This document shows, one piece after another, positions 51,081 through 64,000 of a DNA stretch of 64,000 bases (position 1 is the first letter of the stretch; every line of letters starts with the position of its first letter). A program made the translations under genes and the position numbers. The stretch spans positions 7,552,485 to 7,616,484 of the forward strand of contig NC_134027.1 of assembly GCF_964204645.1 (NCBI RefSeq). The letters run 5' to 3'. The notes beneath the pieces were generated by a model. The model was given only the letters and a program-made list of their open reading frames with translations. It made no database searches and was not told the DNA's origin. This stretch comes from Tubulanus polymorphus. Lineage: Eukaryota > Nemertea > Palaeonemertea > Tubulaniformes > Tubulanidae.

Positions 51081-53197
51081 AAAGTTAGAATTCTTAAATC
51101 TGTTTGTGTGCTTATTCCAATGTACAGTTACTTAATGGGTATTAAATTAATTTGATCTTATAATATTGAGTTCTTTTTGAATGCGTGGCGCTTTCTCATT
51201 ACTCATTTCGGAAATTTCAACTAGTGCACAGTTACCGGGATTTAATGTTCCATGGGCACTTGTAATATCAGACACAAGTCAAGCAAATTTTTGCCCTTTT
51301 TTGTCTTGTCAGCTAAGAAAATTTGGACATTTAGTGCGACTAATGTTGCCTTTTTGGACATAGAGTCATTTTGGGATGTGACAAGCTCTTCAAATTTAGC
51401 CCTAGTGACCGCAGGTATGGTCGAAGTGACTTAGGTCGGATAGACAATCTCATGGCGGAGGAGAGACAACTGAAGAATATAAGCAAACTTACTCTATACA
51501 TTGGCATACAAGTAATATTTATTTTGTGGAACTTATTCCATATATTTAAAATAAATTACGAAATACAGTCATAACCGCTTAATCCGGATCGGCTTAATCC
51601 GGATTTTGGTCTAATCCGGACAATATTTGCAGTCGTATGTTCATTAACATACAAATGACTTTTAATGCGCATTTCCTGTAAACCGGATGAATTCTATTGG
51701 TCCCAAATGATCCGAATTAAGCGGGTTCTACTGTATATGAATTGCTATCATGTTGATTAACAACTGCAGTTCCAATATACATTCAGGTAATCTTGCGCCG
51801 GGGGATGCTTTTCCCGCATAAACCAATAAACCAAAGAATGACTACCATGATGTCAAATCCCCATTAGGAATTAGTTTATAATAGTATCACTATCTACGCA
51901 AGATCAATCACCAAATCTTAAACCTAAACCCACTCACTCACCTAATGAAGATACTATACACTAGTAGCGAAAGCTCATGCGTCAAATGAACTAGTTAACC
52001 TATAAAGTACTATTTGTCTTGTATTTATCCTACACCCAGTTAACACGACTCCTCTAAAACCTTATACCAAATGGCTTAAATTCCAGTCCTTATATTCTAA
52101 ATTCTTTAGAAATTAGCTACATGAAAACTATCGACCACTTATTCCCCTACACACTATCATTAGACCAAGACCACCATTAGATTGGACAAAAAATTCATCG
52201 CCTATCGTAATAAAACGAATCTACGAATCCATTTAGGCTGTAGACTTGACTAACAGTTATTATCACGCGGAATAGGTATCGTTCCAAATGATGATGGTTT
52301 TTAGGGAGTGTAGGATCCCACTAATTGTTTTACAATCAAGATCTTTTGCACATCATAATAAACCAAACATATATATGGTTCTTCTTGTTGCTCGTAATTC
52401 AAATACATCAATCATTGCCGAAAACCTGAGGTTCAAGTTGCTGTTTTCAGATCTGACAGAATTTGTCTGAATACACGTACTTATAATCGTCTTAAAATGT
52501 AACATATAACAACAACGTATTTTACTAAATTTTTTGTAAGAATTTAGCATCGACGCATAGAATATATCAATTCCCCGGTTTTCGATGAGAGTTCTTTTAT
52601 CATTTCAGATCCTCTTTAAAACGGTGTATTGTATTCATGCAAACTCGAATTACCGTTAAATAAATCAGCAGTTGACAAAGTGCAAATAACAAATGGACGG
52701 ACGATTTACATTCAATCCTGGTGAACTTGATCACCAACATTCTTTCAATGTAAACATATTTCTAGCAAATATATTATTCATTTTGAAATAACGAAACCTC
52801 AGTATATTCTGATAAAAAAATCAATTGTGTCAAGGAAACTTGAAAATTCAATTTTGACCCAAACTAGAAAACTACCGATGGATTGTCTAGTTCCCTGAAG
52901 GTATTTATAGTACCTCTTCTACATTATCATCATTTTAAGCACATAGATTGATTGCAACTACCATATCTAACACACTCATAAAATCTAGGTTTAGTCCCGT
53001 TAAGCACACAAATTTTAATACAGCACCTCTAACTTCAATTAACTATGTTTAGGTATTACCTAACCATGACAGAACCAGATATTCTAAGACATGAATTTGT
53101 CACAAGCTAAACGTTAGAAACTAAATTTTTGTTGCACTCCGATAGAAATCGTGGTTATATATACAAATATCTCAAATTTTCTGTCGACTAACATGGT
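51081..53197. other. Intergenic DNA between homeobox and zinc-finger genes
   Basis: Convergent 3' flanks, AT-rich. Apart from the MITE at 51564-51735 I see no gene or RNA. The short open frames have no support. Confidence 0.45.
51564..51735 (+). mobile_element. MITE with TA target duplication, copy 1
   Basis: It starts TACAGTCATAACCGCTTAAT and ends with the inverted counterpart GATCCGAATTAAGCGGGTTC followed by TACTGTA. About 27 bases of terminal inverted repeat are flanked by TA, with no coding capacity. The internal segment GAATTCTATTGGTCCCAAAT is shared with the copy at 53973. Confidence 0.8.
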
Positions 53198-56008
<2,811 letters not shown>

Positions 56009-56289
56009 TATGGGATATTCATCGAATAACGGCGAAAAACAATATTTAAGGGCCCGAATTCCACTGATTATTTCCTCGGCTGCCAGTGCAAGCGCGATGT
56101 ACAATAAAATTGATTTAATCTTTTGAGTAGAGTAGCTTCACCCGGCCAAGGTCGTAGAGACAGTAGTTGGTTGGCACATGTTCCCTAAACTAATAAGCAA
56201 CAAAAGTGAGTTTTTTTATCCAAATAATACGTAGCCAGCATAGAGGCTCGTATCAAGAGTTGTTGGTAATGCAAAAACGATATATGTAA

Positions 56290-56425
56290 ATCCGATTTGT
56301 CCTGTCCTGTGGCCATTTGTGGCATGGTGGATAAGGTGTTTGACTCGCAACTGAGACTGAGGTTGAGGGTTCGAATCCTCCTAGTGAAACCGCATTCAGG
56401 CAGGACACTTATCAGTGTTCGTCGA
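56290..56425 (+). mobile_element. tRNA-derived SINE, copy 2
   Basis: CCTGTCCTGTGG, the A-box region TGGCATGGTGGATAAGGTG, TTTGACTCGCAACTGAGA, B box GGTTCGAATCC, then GTGAAACCGCATTCAGGCAG and GACACTTATCAGTGT. It matches the copy at 20498-20640 over head and tail. It lies between the divergent starts of the zinc-finger gene and MPHOSPH6. Confidence 0.65.
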
Positions 56426-56479
56426 CTCAGATTTAAAAAAAAAAGACGCTGGGTAAGATTCAAGAATAGGGGACTAGTG

Positions 56480-56520
56480 GTTAGGATTAGGATTAGGATT
56501 AGGGTTAGGGTTAGGTTTAG
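56480..56520 (+). repeat. Interstitial telomere-like repeats
   Basis: About seven units alternate between GGTTAG, GATTAG and GGGTTAG. The motif is that of metazoan telomeres (TTAGGG)n but short and degenerate. It sits just 3' of a SINE copy and may be its tail rather than true telomeric DNA. Confidence 0.6.
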
Positions 56521-56840
56521 TTCCCTAATCATCATTAATTACTATATACATTACTATCATTATATATCATCATTATCAATTACTAATATTATTACTTAAT
56601 TGATTACTATCACTACATATATATTGCTATAGTCCCCTATTCTTGAATCGCATCGGCCAACTCCAATAATCAATATAAATTTGAGAAAAGTTTTTACACA
56701 AAATAGGCCAGCCAACTCAATTAATCAATAATCAATATTAACTTAGAAACATCTTGAGTTAGTTTTAGTTTACAATGTTGAGTATTTACTGTTCCTTAAA
56801 CAAACACCCATCATCATCTTTTCTTTTGTTGAAGTAAAAC

Positions 56841-57785
56841 ATGGCGACACAAGAAAATGACAAGAAGTCAACTAAGTTGTCAAAAAATCTTCTACAAATG
56901 AAGGTAAGGACATTGGAATTTAATAGGTAGGCCCTGGCCTTTACCTGGTTTCCGGTTTTCTTCTTGAACTGAACTTTTTAAGTGATAATTTTTTATGTAG
57001 TTCATGAGACGCACAGCTGTGAAACAGGAAATGGATGAAAATGAATTGGAGAAAAAACGTATAATCGATGATGAACATTGGGTGCTTGATATACCAGAGC
57101 AGAAACAAGCAGTGTAAGTCTGGTAGGCCCTACAGACCCTGCTAAAGTCAAAAGACTGTAGTCCAGTTTGGCCTTGAGTTTATCAAATGTAAATGTTAGA
57201 CCAGGTATAAGAGATTTTCTATTAATGTTATTTCCTTGTTTTGTTTCAGGAGCAAATATATTATGGAACCAAGTAATGTTGTTGTCGAAGGGTTACCACA
57301 ATTTGGACGATTATCTTTCAAAGGATTTAATCCAGAAATTGAGGTAAATTATAGCCTCGGGTAGTTGTTACCTGCATTACTAATTAATTGTATCGAATAC
57401 CTCACTGTAACCAGTGTTCATTTTATAGAAATTGATGACTGAAGAAGAATTTGAAGCAAAATTAAATGCTTCTGAAGAAAGGGAAAAATTAACAGCAGTC
57501 GATGACGAAGAAATGGTTGAAAGGTGAACAGAAGGATAAATGATAGTCAAATAACTCTCTAGGATAATCCTAATGCAAATTTTTATCTTATTTTCTTATC
57601 GTCATTTCAGATTCGAAAACATTGTGGGTACTATAGCGAAGAAATTTACGAAAAAAAGAAACCGAACGAAAGGAACTGAATCATCACAGCCTGATTCTGA
57701 ATCGCCACAACCAACTGCTACTAAACGAGTGAAAAAAGAGACTTCAAAGACTAAAACAAGAAAGTTTCTTAAACCCGATGTTTGA
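56841..57785 (+). CDS. MPHOSPH6: M-phase phosphoprotein 6 (exosome cofactor MPP6)
   Basis: Five exons (56841-56903, 57001-57113, 57250-57343, 57429-57523, 57611-57785) join in phase to 179 residues; human MPHOSPH6 has 160. Landmarks match family positions: KLSKNLLQMKFMRR near the N-terminus, IIDDEHWVLDIPE, GRLSFKGFNPEIEKLM, the acidic middle, VGTIAKKFTKKR and the C-terminal FLKP. MPP6 binds nuclear RNA and the exosome and helps with 5.8S rRNA maturation, partly by linking MTR4. The C-terminal tail is Lys/Ser-rich. The first exon is short and has a clear GT donor after ATGAAG. It is head-to-head with the zinc-finger gene, 0.8 kb away. Confidence 0.93.
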
Positions 57786-58467
57786 TAATAAGCAAATTGA
57801 CTTAATGCATTTCTTGTATATTTAACTTTAATGAATTGTTGGTTGAATGTTTTCGCATTCATGCTTTTTAGCCCACACTTGGGACTTTTAATCCCAGCGG
57901 TCTATTGTATTCACTTTTCATCCATCTGTCCATAGATGGAATCCAATTTTTTTTGGCATATTTTGTAAAATTTCAGTTCATGACACTATGCTCAGATTAT
58001 GGCAAGTTTCAAACAGGGGTGTGCAGTGAATGCCAGTGAAAATGTCAAGCATTTCATCAAGTGGGCATGGTGTCCCTGGATCCATTTTATGTACAAACCT
58101 AGAATGAATGAGAATGTTAAATGAACCTAGAATGAGAATGTTAAAATATATTATTTATATCATCTCAATATAAGGGCTTTCATTTTTTTCACTATTTTGA
58201 AGCAGTTATCAATAAGTTGATGCATTTTACAAGGAAAATAGACTTGAGATTATTACAACTGTAGCGTGGACTCCTGCTGCCCCAACCAATGGATGGATGG
58301 ACTCCAGTTACACAAATAATGAACCTTTCTACATACTTAATAAAAAATGTCATGTGGTCTATTGCAGGTAACAATTTATTTAAACGTTTTAAAATTTCGG
58401 ACAATATCATAAGTACAAAATGTATAAATATTAAATTTTATTCATGATTTTTTAGCTCAATTTGGTT
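57786..58467. other. Convergent 3' flanks of MPHOSPH6 and CYBA
   Basis: No gene is recognised. A short direct repeat (GAATGAGAATGTTAAA...GAATGAGAATGTTAAA, 58107-58145) is visible. Confidence 0.4.
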
Positions 58468-60302
58468 TTACGTTTGCAATGTGGACTCGTCAGTTTTTGG
58501 TCTGCGAGGTGGAGGATGGCTCGGTGGTTGTAACGATTCTAATCGATAAACCGCCTCTTTTTTCTTCTTCGTTATGGCGATCCATTTTTCACCTTTGATA
58601 GCAGCCTATAAAGTGCACAAAAGTTTCATAATTAAACATGATACAATTGAAAGCTTTTGAACTGGATCACATTTGGACCCGTGGAATTCATCATAAATAC
58701 ACACCACCATGTACAGTGCAGCAGTAATGAATAGACAAAGTCCACCGATCAGAGTGGGCAACAAGAAAAAACATGGAATACACAAACTGAAATAATTAAA
58801 TATGAAATTGAACTATATTGCACATTGTATATCATACAGAATAACGAAAAATTAATTACATTAGTGCTAGTGAACGAAGGCTACTCACACAAGATGAATA
58901 ATTGATCTAACGTAGTAATTTCTAGTTACGGGTCCACATTGGTTGATAATAACAGTTAAATAATGCTGGAACCTGAAACAGTATTAGAAAACATTTCAGC
59001 ACATAATGAACTACATGTAGGCCTATAGGTATAACGGGAGCGGATCCAGGAATTTAGAATAGGCCTAGCACTTCCTGGTTGTCTGGTTGTATACATGTAA
59101 ATGTATATGGTTAATACATGGTACATGATTGAATGATAATTTCTTTGTAAGAAAATTTATCATCATCTTAGTACCTAGTTATTCTAAAACAAAATGACCA
59201 CTGTTTTGTGTCATTTTCTTTTTTAACAGACAGGTCGATAAGATGTTACCTTGGCCGTGGGCTCCCCCAATCAGGCACGGATTTAGGGGGTAGCACACGA
59301 GGCACGTGCTACCCTCTAGATTTTCTAAGTGCCCCTGAAAATTATCACTATGTTTTTATTTGGTGGAAAGAATCCCAAGTGCTCAGAAATTGCATCTGAA
59401 GGGGATAGTGCCCTTTTAAAATATTACCTGCCCTTTTGATTTTGTGCTACCCCTAAAATTTTGTCCTGGATCCGCGCCTGCCAATGCCCCAGAGTGGAAT
59501 GAATCTGGTGAAGATATTCTTACCGGCGTTCATTCGAACTGCCTTTCTTCCGTTTACCTCTAGGATACTCGACGAAGAAAATTACAATACTAGCGCAGCT
59601 TAGAAATTAAGGGTTAAGGAAGATGAGGCAGCACTTTCTATGAGTACATATTCATCACACTAATTTTGGTTAAGTGGTCCCTATATTCATCATTGAAAGG
59701 ATACATAGAAAAAGCAGCAATTTGCCAGTTTCTGAACATGCCAGTCAATCCTAGTATACCACCAAAAACTGTGACTGAAGTGAAAAAAAATGTCAAACAG
59801 TGGCGTTGGAACCGTAGCGACTGCAGTGGCGAAAGCCGCATCAATAATTTACTGAATAATATTTTTTTTCTATCTTTACTATGTATTTGATGAAATTAAA
59901 GTAGATTCGCCAGAGCAATATTAGGATCTGTAAAGAAAAGGCAATTGGCCGCGGCAATCAAAAATTGCTTCCAACACCCCTGTGGCTGTGCCTGTGGCAC
60001 CCACCACTCTTATCCAAAAATTGTCCTCCTGCATTGTGTGGCCCCCGTGACTCACCCACCCACACCACCAGTTCAGTTACGCCCTCCTCTTCGAAGGCAA
60101 ACGATCACCACGTTGCCAACCCATTTCCTCTCAGTCGGAGTCCTACCCTTCAAAGAATCTAGGAGATAGAAGTCTAAATTTAGTAGAAGATTTCAAATAA
60201 GCGGATCGAGGAGATCGAAGGACGTTTCATCCAGAACAACTTGCCTGCACAAGAAATGATGGCTTGTTCGTTGGCCCACATGGCCCATTCTATACCACTC
60301 AT
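58468..60302 (-). CDS. CYBA: Cytochrome b-245 light chain, p22phox (NADPH oxidase subunit)
   Basis: Six exons (60245-60302, 59705-59774, 59524-59598, 58889-58972, 58705-58786, 58468-58605) join in phase to 168 residues. The first exon, MSGIEWAMWANEQA, is almost the human N-terminus. EYPRGKRKKGSSNER and GPVTRNYYVRSIIHLV are CYBA hallmarks. Hydrophobic segments around GGILGLTGMF, CASIVIFFV, CIPCFFLLPTLIGGLC and LFITAALYMV form the membrane part. Near the C-terminus, PPSHPPPRRP matches the SH3-binding proline-rich motif that docks p47phox/NOXO1. The protein stabilises NOX catalytic subunits and supports superoxide production. The first intron begins GC rather than GT (GCAG|GCAAGT). The C-terminal tail is shorter than the human one (195 residues in total). 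Confidence 0.93.
59272..59480. mobile_element. MITE, hAT-like ends, in CYBA intron 3
   Basis: It begins CAGGCACGGATTTAGGGGGT and ends ATCCGCGCCTG, imperfect inverted repeats of about 12 bases (CAGGCRCGGAT). CCAAT flanks both sides and may be a partial target duplication. Internally it reads GTGCTACCC twice and is GC-rich compared with its surroundings. No coding capacity. Confidence 0.6.
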
Positions 60303-61847
60303 TTTCTCTCACGACACCCCTTCTTCATGGACACATTTGATCATTGTTGATGATGCGGGTATCAGCAGGAAACCAAAGGGCCAATCGCGCGACGCTTCCA
60401 CCTTTCCACGCTTCAATGCACTTCACAAACGTATACGCGAAAGATTGGTTGCCTATAGAATTCTTAAACTGGTTGCCTGTCCCATTCGAGACCGGTAACC
60501 AGTCTACATAATGTTTGGACACTAACAGGGAAGCGCTCCGGGTTGGAGCTTCTTGTCAATACTAACCGATGGCTTTGCTCCATTGACTAGAAATACATGA
60601 AGTAGCCTTTTCCTTCCACTTGTTATTCTCACACGCTGGACATTTTTTCGGCAAATAAAGATTTTAATCAGTTTAAACTGAAACTCATTCATAGGAAATA
60701 ATATTTCAATAACCGGGGTAGTATTTTCTTGTCAGCCGTTTTGAACAAGGGCAAATTCATCCTGTTGTGCAAATCTTAGGCGAATTTATCACGTCAAATC
60801 AAATTTGATTTTAAGTAAAATCGTTTTTATCGTGTCATAATCAAATTTGATTTGGTCTAATTTTTTAATTTAACACGGCGTCAAATTCAAATCGATTTGT
60901 CAAATCATCAAATCACCACCGGAGGCGATTTGATACGATTTGAAGATGGTGGACTCACAAATTGTTTGTCGAAAAACTGATATTAATGTCAAAACTGAAA
61001 GAGAAACCTGAAACCTGAAACCCATTCATGGGACATAAAGTGGGACAGTATTTTCTTGGTCAGCTGTTTGGAACAAGGCGTCAAATTCATCCTGTTGTGC
61101 AAATCTTATTTGATTAGATTACACGTGACTAGCAAATTATGATTAGGAAAATCAAATCTGATTTGACCAGATAAATTCGCAAACAATAATATCAACGCGG
61201 GTTGGGGTCGGGCTCGCGGCTCCAAGTAATTAAAAATGCCTCATATATCTCCCCTCAATTGAATCGAGGAGTTTTTTTTAATGAAAATCTGTCTATTGAC
61301 GGGATTCAGTGATAACAGTATGAATGATGAATAATCGTGAATACATGGTATTAGTGGGTTTTCCCCCAATGACTCAAATAGACCGCTTTCCTCGTGCATG
61401 TGAGGTAGCTCGGGGTGCATGAACTGTCCGTGACTAATCAACTAATTTCATTAGTAAATGTTTACGCGGTTTCTATGATAGGAAGACCTGTGTTGGAGTG
61501 AGTCTGAACTGGAAGTGCTATCGGTCGGTATATTTTATAAATTATTCTAGAATTTAAGAAGAAAAAACAGGCGGATGCTTATAAATTCGGAAGTAGCTGT
61601 TGGGAATCAAGTAATTTATTTCATGGCCTTATTAAAGTTCCTCCACTATATTGTTCAGCTGACTACTGGCGCGTATTCAACCCGGCGGTGGAACCTCATA
61701 ATGTAAATCCATTCAACAATAGAGACACAATTGCGGGTTTTCAGAGTTGTTGATATCATTCTGACACGCGCTATTGAATACGTCACCGGCTGACCACGGT
61801 GTACACAAGCATAGACCATTCACCTCAGCTTACTCACACTGTGAACA
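60303..61847. other. Repeat-bearing intergenic DNA upstream of CYBA
   Basis: A diverged pair of direct repeats lies at about 60676-60780 and 61012-61110 (both contain AGTATTTTCTTG and AAATTCATCCTGTTGTGCAA). Between them are several palindromic AAATCAAATTTGATTT motifs. No gene is recognised. Confidence 0.55.
60676..61110. repeat. Direct repeat pair with AAATCAAATTTGATTT palindromes
   Basis: Two arms of about 100 bases, roughly 330 bases apart, share AACTCATTCATAGG/AACCCATTCATGGG, AGTATTTTCTTG and TTCATCCTGTTGTGCAAATC. The interval is rich in CAAATCAAATTTGATTT-type palindromes at 60797-60900. Probably a nested or internally duplicated non-autonomous element. Confidence 0.6.
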
Positions 61848-62191
61848 TGCTACCGTGGATTCTCCTCCTGGCGATTTTCGCTGCGCTCCCGCTCCTGCTC
61901 CTGTTCCTGCTTCCTGAGGAACGACGTCTTTATGTTTTATGTGTTACTGTTTGTCTCTGTGCTGTCCTGTACTGTTCCGTGTTAATTAATCCGTTCTATT
62001 TTTCAGCAATTAACCCGTTTTGTTTTTCAGGGCCGATTTCTCTGTCGAATTTCAACGTTTGCAGGAACAAAACTAATGTCCGAAGCGTCAGCTCTCCTTC
62101 GCCGGTCGTGTGTCGAGGATGTCAGACAAAGAGTCGGTCAGGAAATTCTGCCCTCTACACGCCCTCATACGGAACACGAAAACCAGGATGA
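61848..62191 (+). CDS. Uncharacterised hydrophobic open frame
   Basis: An open frame starting MLPWILLLAIFAALPLLLLF is strongly hydrophobic for about 60 codons (one or two membrane segments, or a signal anchor) and then becomes Ser/Arg-rich to a stop at 62191. TTTTCAG sequences at about 62005 and 62030 could be splice acceptors. A second overlapping frame (62071-62231) encodes MSEASALLRRSCVEDVRQRV and continues to the arm of the inverted repeat below. I recognise no family. It may belong to a mobile element rather than a host gene. Confidence 0.25.
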
Positions 62192-62760
62192 CGAGGCCTC
62201 ACTGCCCCCATCTATCTACAAAGTGTGCTGAGTGATGTCAATGACGGGCATATCTGCGGGATTGCGCGGGATACAAATGGAGCGGTTATACTGGATTGTC
62301 ACGCCACTAGCATTCATTGGTCCTTGTGACCGCCCGGATAAGGGATGATGTCACGCCCTTTGTTTCTGGTATTCTGAGTCGGCTGAGGGATGATTCTACT
62401 GTCACGCCCTTTGATTTCTAGTTTGAGTGCTAGTTTTCATTGTGTCCTTGTGACAACCTCGGGCAGAGATGAAGTCTCTTGTCGGCTTGTGAGTGCTAGT
62501 TTCATTGAGTCCTTGTGACTACCTCGGTCAGTGGATGAAGTCTCTTGTCACGCCTTTGAGTGCTAGTTGAGATCCTGAATCTCGCCCGGTCAAGCTGGTT
62601 GTACTGCGCTATTTGTGTTTCGTGCAATTTTACAGGTGTGTCAGTTACTGACGTCGCCCAGTACATCCTGCAGTTAGATGGGGAATGTGAGGCGTTGTCA
62701 TTCTGGTTTTCGCGTTCTGTGTGAGGGCGTGTAGAGGGCAGTATATTCCTGGCTGGCTTA
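62133..62760. repeat. Inverted repeat with internal tandem repeats
   Basis: The left arm from about 62133 and the right arm ending about 62757 are inverted copies: CTGCCCTCTACACGCCCTCA on plus at the left, and the same on minus at the right. Weaker complementarity extends inward for about 170 bases. Between them, diverged tandem units of 66-67 bases start at 62427, 62493 and 62560 (GTGCTAGTT...TCCTTGTGAC...GATGAAGTCTCTTGTC). Confidence 0.7.
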
Positions 62761-62939
62761 TTGTCTGGTGTTCTCGGCATGTGACCGGCGACGGAGAGCT
62801 GAAAAGCTTTCAGACATTAGTTTTGTTCCGTACCAGGTTTTCATCGCTCTTCTCTTTTTTTTCATTTCAGGACTCCCAAGATGAAGAAGAAGATGCTGAA
62901 GGTGACTACAACGAAGACGATGCCAAAAAAGAACACTGA
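62721..62939 (+). CDS. Possible terminal exon encoding an acidic tail
   Basis: After TTTCATTTCAG at about 62870 a short frame reads DSQDEEEDAEGDYNEDDAKK and stops at 62939, like the acidic C-terminal end of a nuclear protein. The upstream open part overlaps the inverted-repeat arm and is probably not coding. I cannot link it to other exons in the window. Confidence 0.2.
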   Translation: MRACRGQYIPGWLIVWCSRHVTGDGELKSFQTLVLFRTRFSSLFSFFSFQDSQDEEEDAEGDYNEDDAKKEH

Positions 62940-62940
62940 A

Positions 62941-63654
62941 CTCAGCAATATTGAAAGTTAAGTTGATACACATGATACAAATTACGATGCGTGATACGGA
63001 AAGGATTGTGTAATTACAGAATATCGTTCTTTTACTCATTTCAGGTTAATCCGGAAAGGCCCATCTAAAATCTGCCCACCAGAAGTGCCCACAAAAGACT
63101 CCCATTATGAGTTTTCCGGTTTGCTCGGCTACCCGTACTGGCGGGGTAGTCTAGATAGGCAAATGAAAGCTCCGGTTTGCTGAACTACCCCTCTTTGCGG
63201 GGATGCGGTATGATGTTTGATCTGACAGTTTAAAGTGGTTAATGGGTGTTTCAAGTGCTTACAACGATGCTTATTACTTAATGTGGTACATGGTGGTTTA
63301 AAAAAAGATTTCATAATGATACGCTCAAAGTATAGGCCTACCGCGTGGGCTTCGTAGAAAGACCACTGCCTGTGGCCTTCCCAAATTTTAATTGTTCTGT
63401 CCGATTTGGTTTCGTCCAATTGAAAGACTGCCTTTTCCAGTTAGGGCATTTTTGGATCACATCACTCAGGAAATGACTTACGCTTTTGGGCCCTTTCGTC
63501 GGTCCCACGTGTTTCATTTGAGCTATAGACCACATGGTGACACCATGATGGTCAGAAACTGACCAATTGAGATATTCCCGAGTCTGAACACCTGACTGCG
63601 AATTTCGGAAATTTATCGAGTCATGTTTGTTTTCAAACTACCGAGGTATCATCA
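62941..63654. other. Non-coding DNA before the terminal satellite
   Basis: No gene is recognised. A TTTCAG at 63039-63044 may be a spurious acceptor. CTGACCA-type motifs begin to appear near 63545, ahead of the satellite. Confidence 0.35.
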
Positions 63655-64000
63655 TTGCAAATTCATAAATTGACCATCACTGACCACCACTGACCAATAT
63701 AAACTTCTCGAATATGAGTTCGATATACCGCGTTATGGTGTCAAACTAGAAAGGATTCGCCATAGATATTGAGAATTCATAAATTGACCATCACTGACCA
63801 CCACTGACCAATTCAAACTTCTCGAATATGAGAACGATATACCGCGTTATGGTGTCAAACTAGAAAGGATTCGCCATAAATATTGAGAATTCATAAATTG
63901 ACCATCACTGACCACCACTGACCAATTCAAACTTCTCGAATATGAGAACGATATACCGCGTTTATGGTGTCAAACTAGAAAGGATTCGCCATTGAAAATT
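63655..64000 (+). repeat. 114-base satellite, about three units, running off the window
   Basis: ATTCATAAATTGACCATCAC recurs at 63661, 63775 and 63889, an exact 114-base period. Units two and three are almost identical; unit one differs at a few positions (for example ATATAAACTT against ATTCAAACTT). Each unit contains its own short repeat (GACCATCACTGACCACCACT). The array continues beyond the window end. Confidence 0.92.

Overview
This is intron-rich animal DNA. Genes have many short exons (about 60-200 bases) with GT-AG borders, and most proteins are recognisably bilaterian orthologues. The gene set fits a slowly evolving invertebrate with a compact genome: CEP72, a schlafen-like gene, RAB29, HDAC6, ACY1, an M14 carboxypeptidase, PHLPP, FMRFamide-receptor-like GPCRs, a PRD-type homeobox gene, a BCL11-like zinc finger, MPHOSPH6 and CYBA. 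About fourteen genes lie in 64 kb. A spiralian (mollusc, annelid, brachiopod or similar) is my best guess from the GPCRs and the homeobox gene, but the sequence does not prove it. All multi-exon models were read by eye from splice sites and reading phase.

Layout: CEP72 (-, 1681-6376) is head-to-head with a schlafen-like gene (+, 6789-8481), followed by RAB29 (+, 9014-10048). Three minus-strand genes come next: HDAC6 (11452-20138), ACY1 (21495-24770) and a secreted procarboxypeptidase (26091-28817). After a repeat-bearing gap with a long (TA)n tract, PHLPP runs on the plus strand (31381-38447). A GPCR cluster follows: three tandem intronless copies on plus (39069-45004) and one unrelated GPCR on minus (46007-46993). 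A divergent homeobox gene (+, 48295-51080) carries a decayed LINE fragment in its first intron. A BCL11-like zinc-finger gene (-, 53198-56008) is head-to-head with MPHOSPH6 (+, 56841-57785), which converges on CYBA/p22phox (-, 58468-60302). The last 4 kb is repeat-dominated and ends in a 114-base satellite.

The most interesting signal is a set of tandemly duplicated exons of identical length and phase in two neighbouring enzyme genes, which look like mutually exclusive alternative exons. HDAC6 has two such pairs inside its first deacetylase domain. One pair swaps the residue after the zinc-ligand loop (Lys versus Glu, the 'gatekeeper' position), and the 34-base gap between its members appears too short to be spliced. 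ACY1 has one pair, which swaps the arginine of its ATDxR motif for glutamine. Such splicing would give alternative substrate pockets. 

Other notable points: two GPCR genes are each broken by one in-frame TGA, one of them exactly at the E/DRY arginine; CYBA has a GC-AG first intron; several TA-flanked MITEs, foldbacks and tRNA-derived SINE copies are scattered through introns and intergenic DNA; and an inverted repeat near 62 kb has arms whose translations resemble each other.
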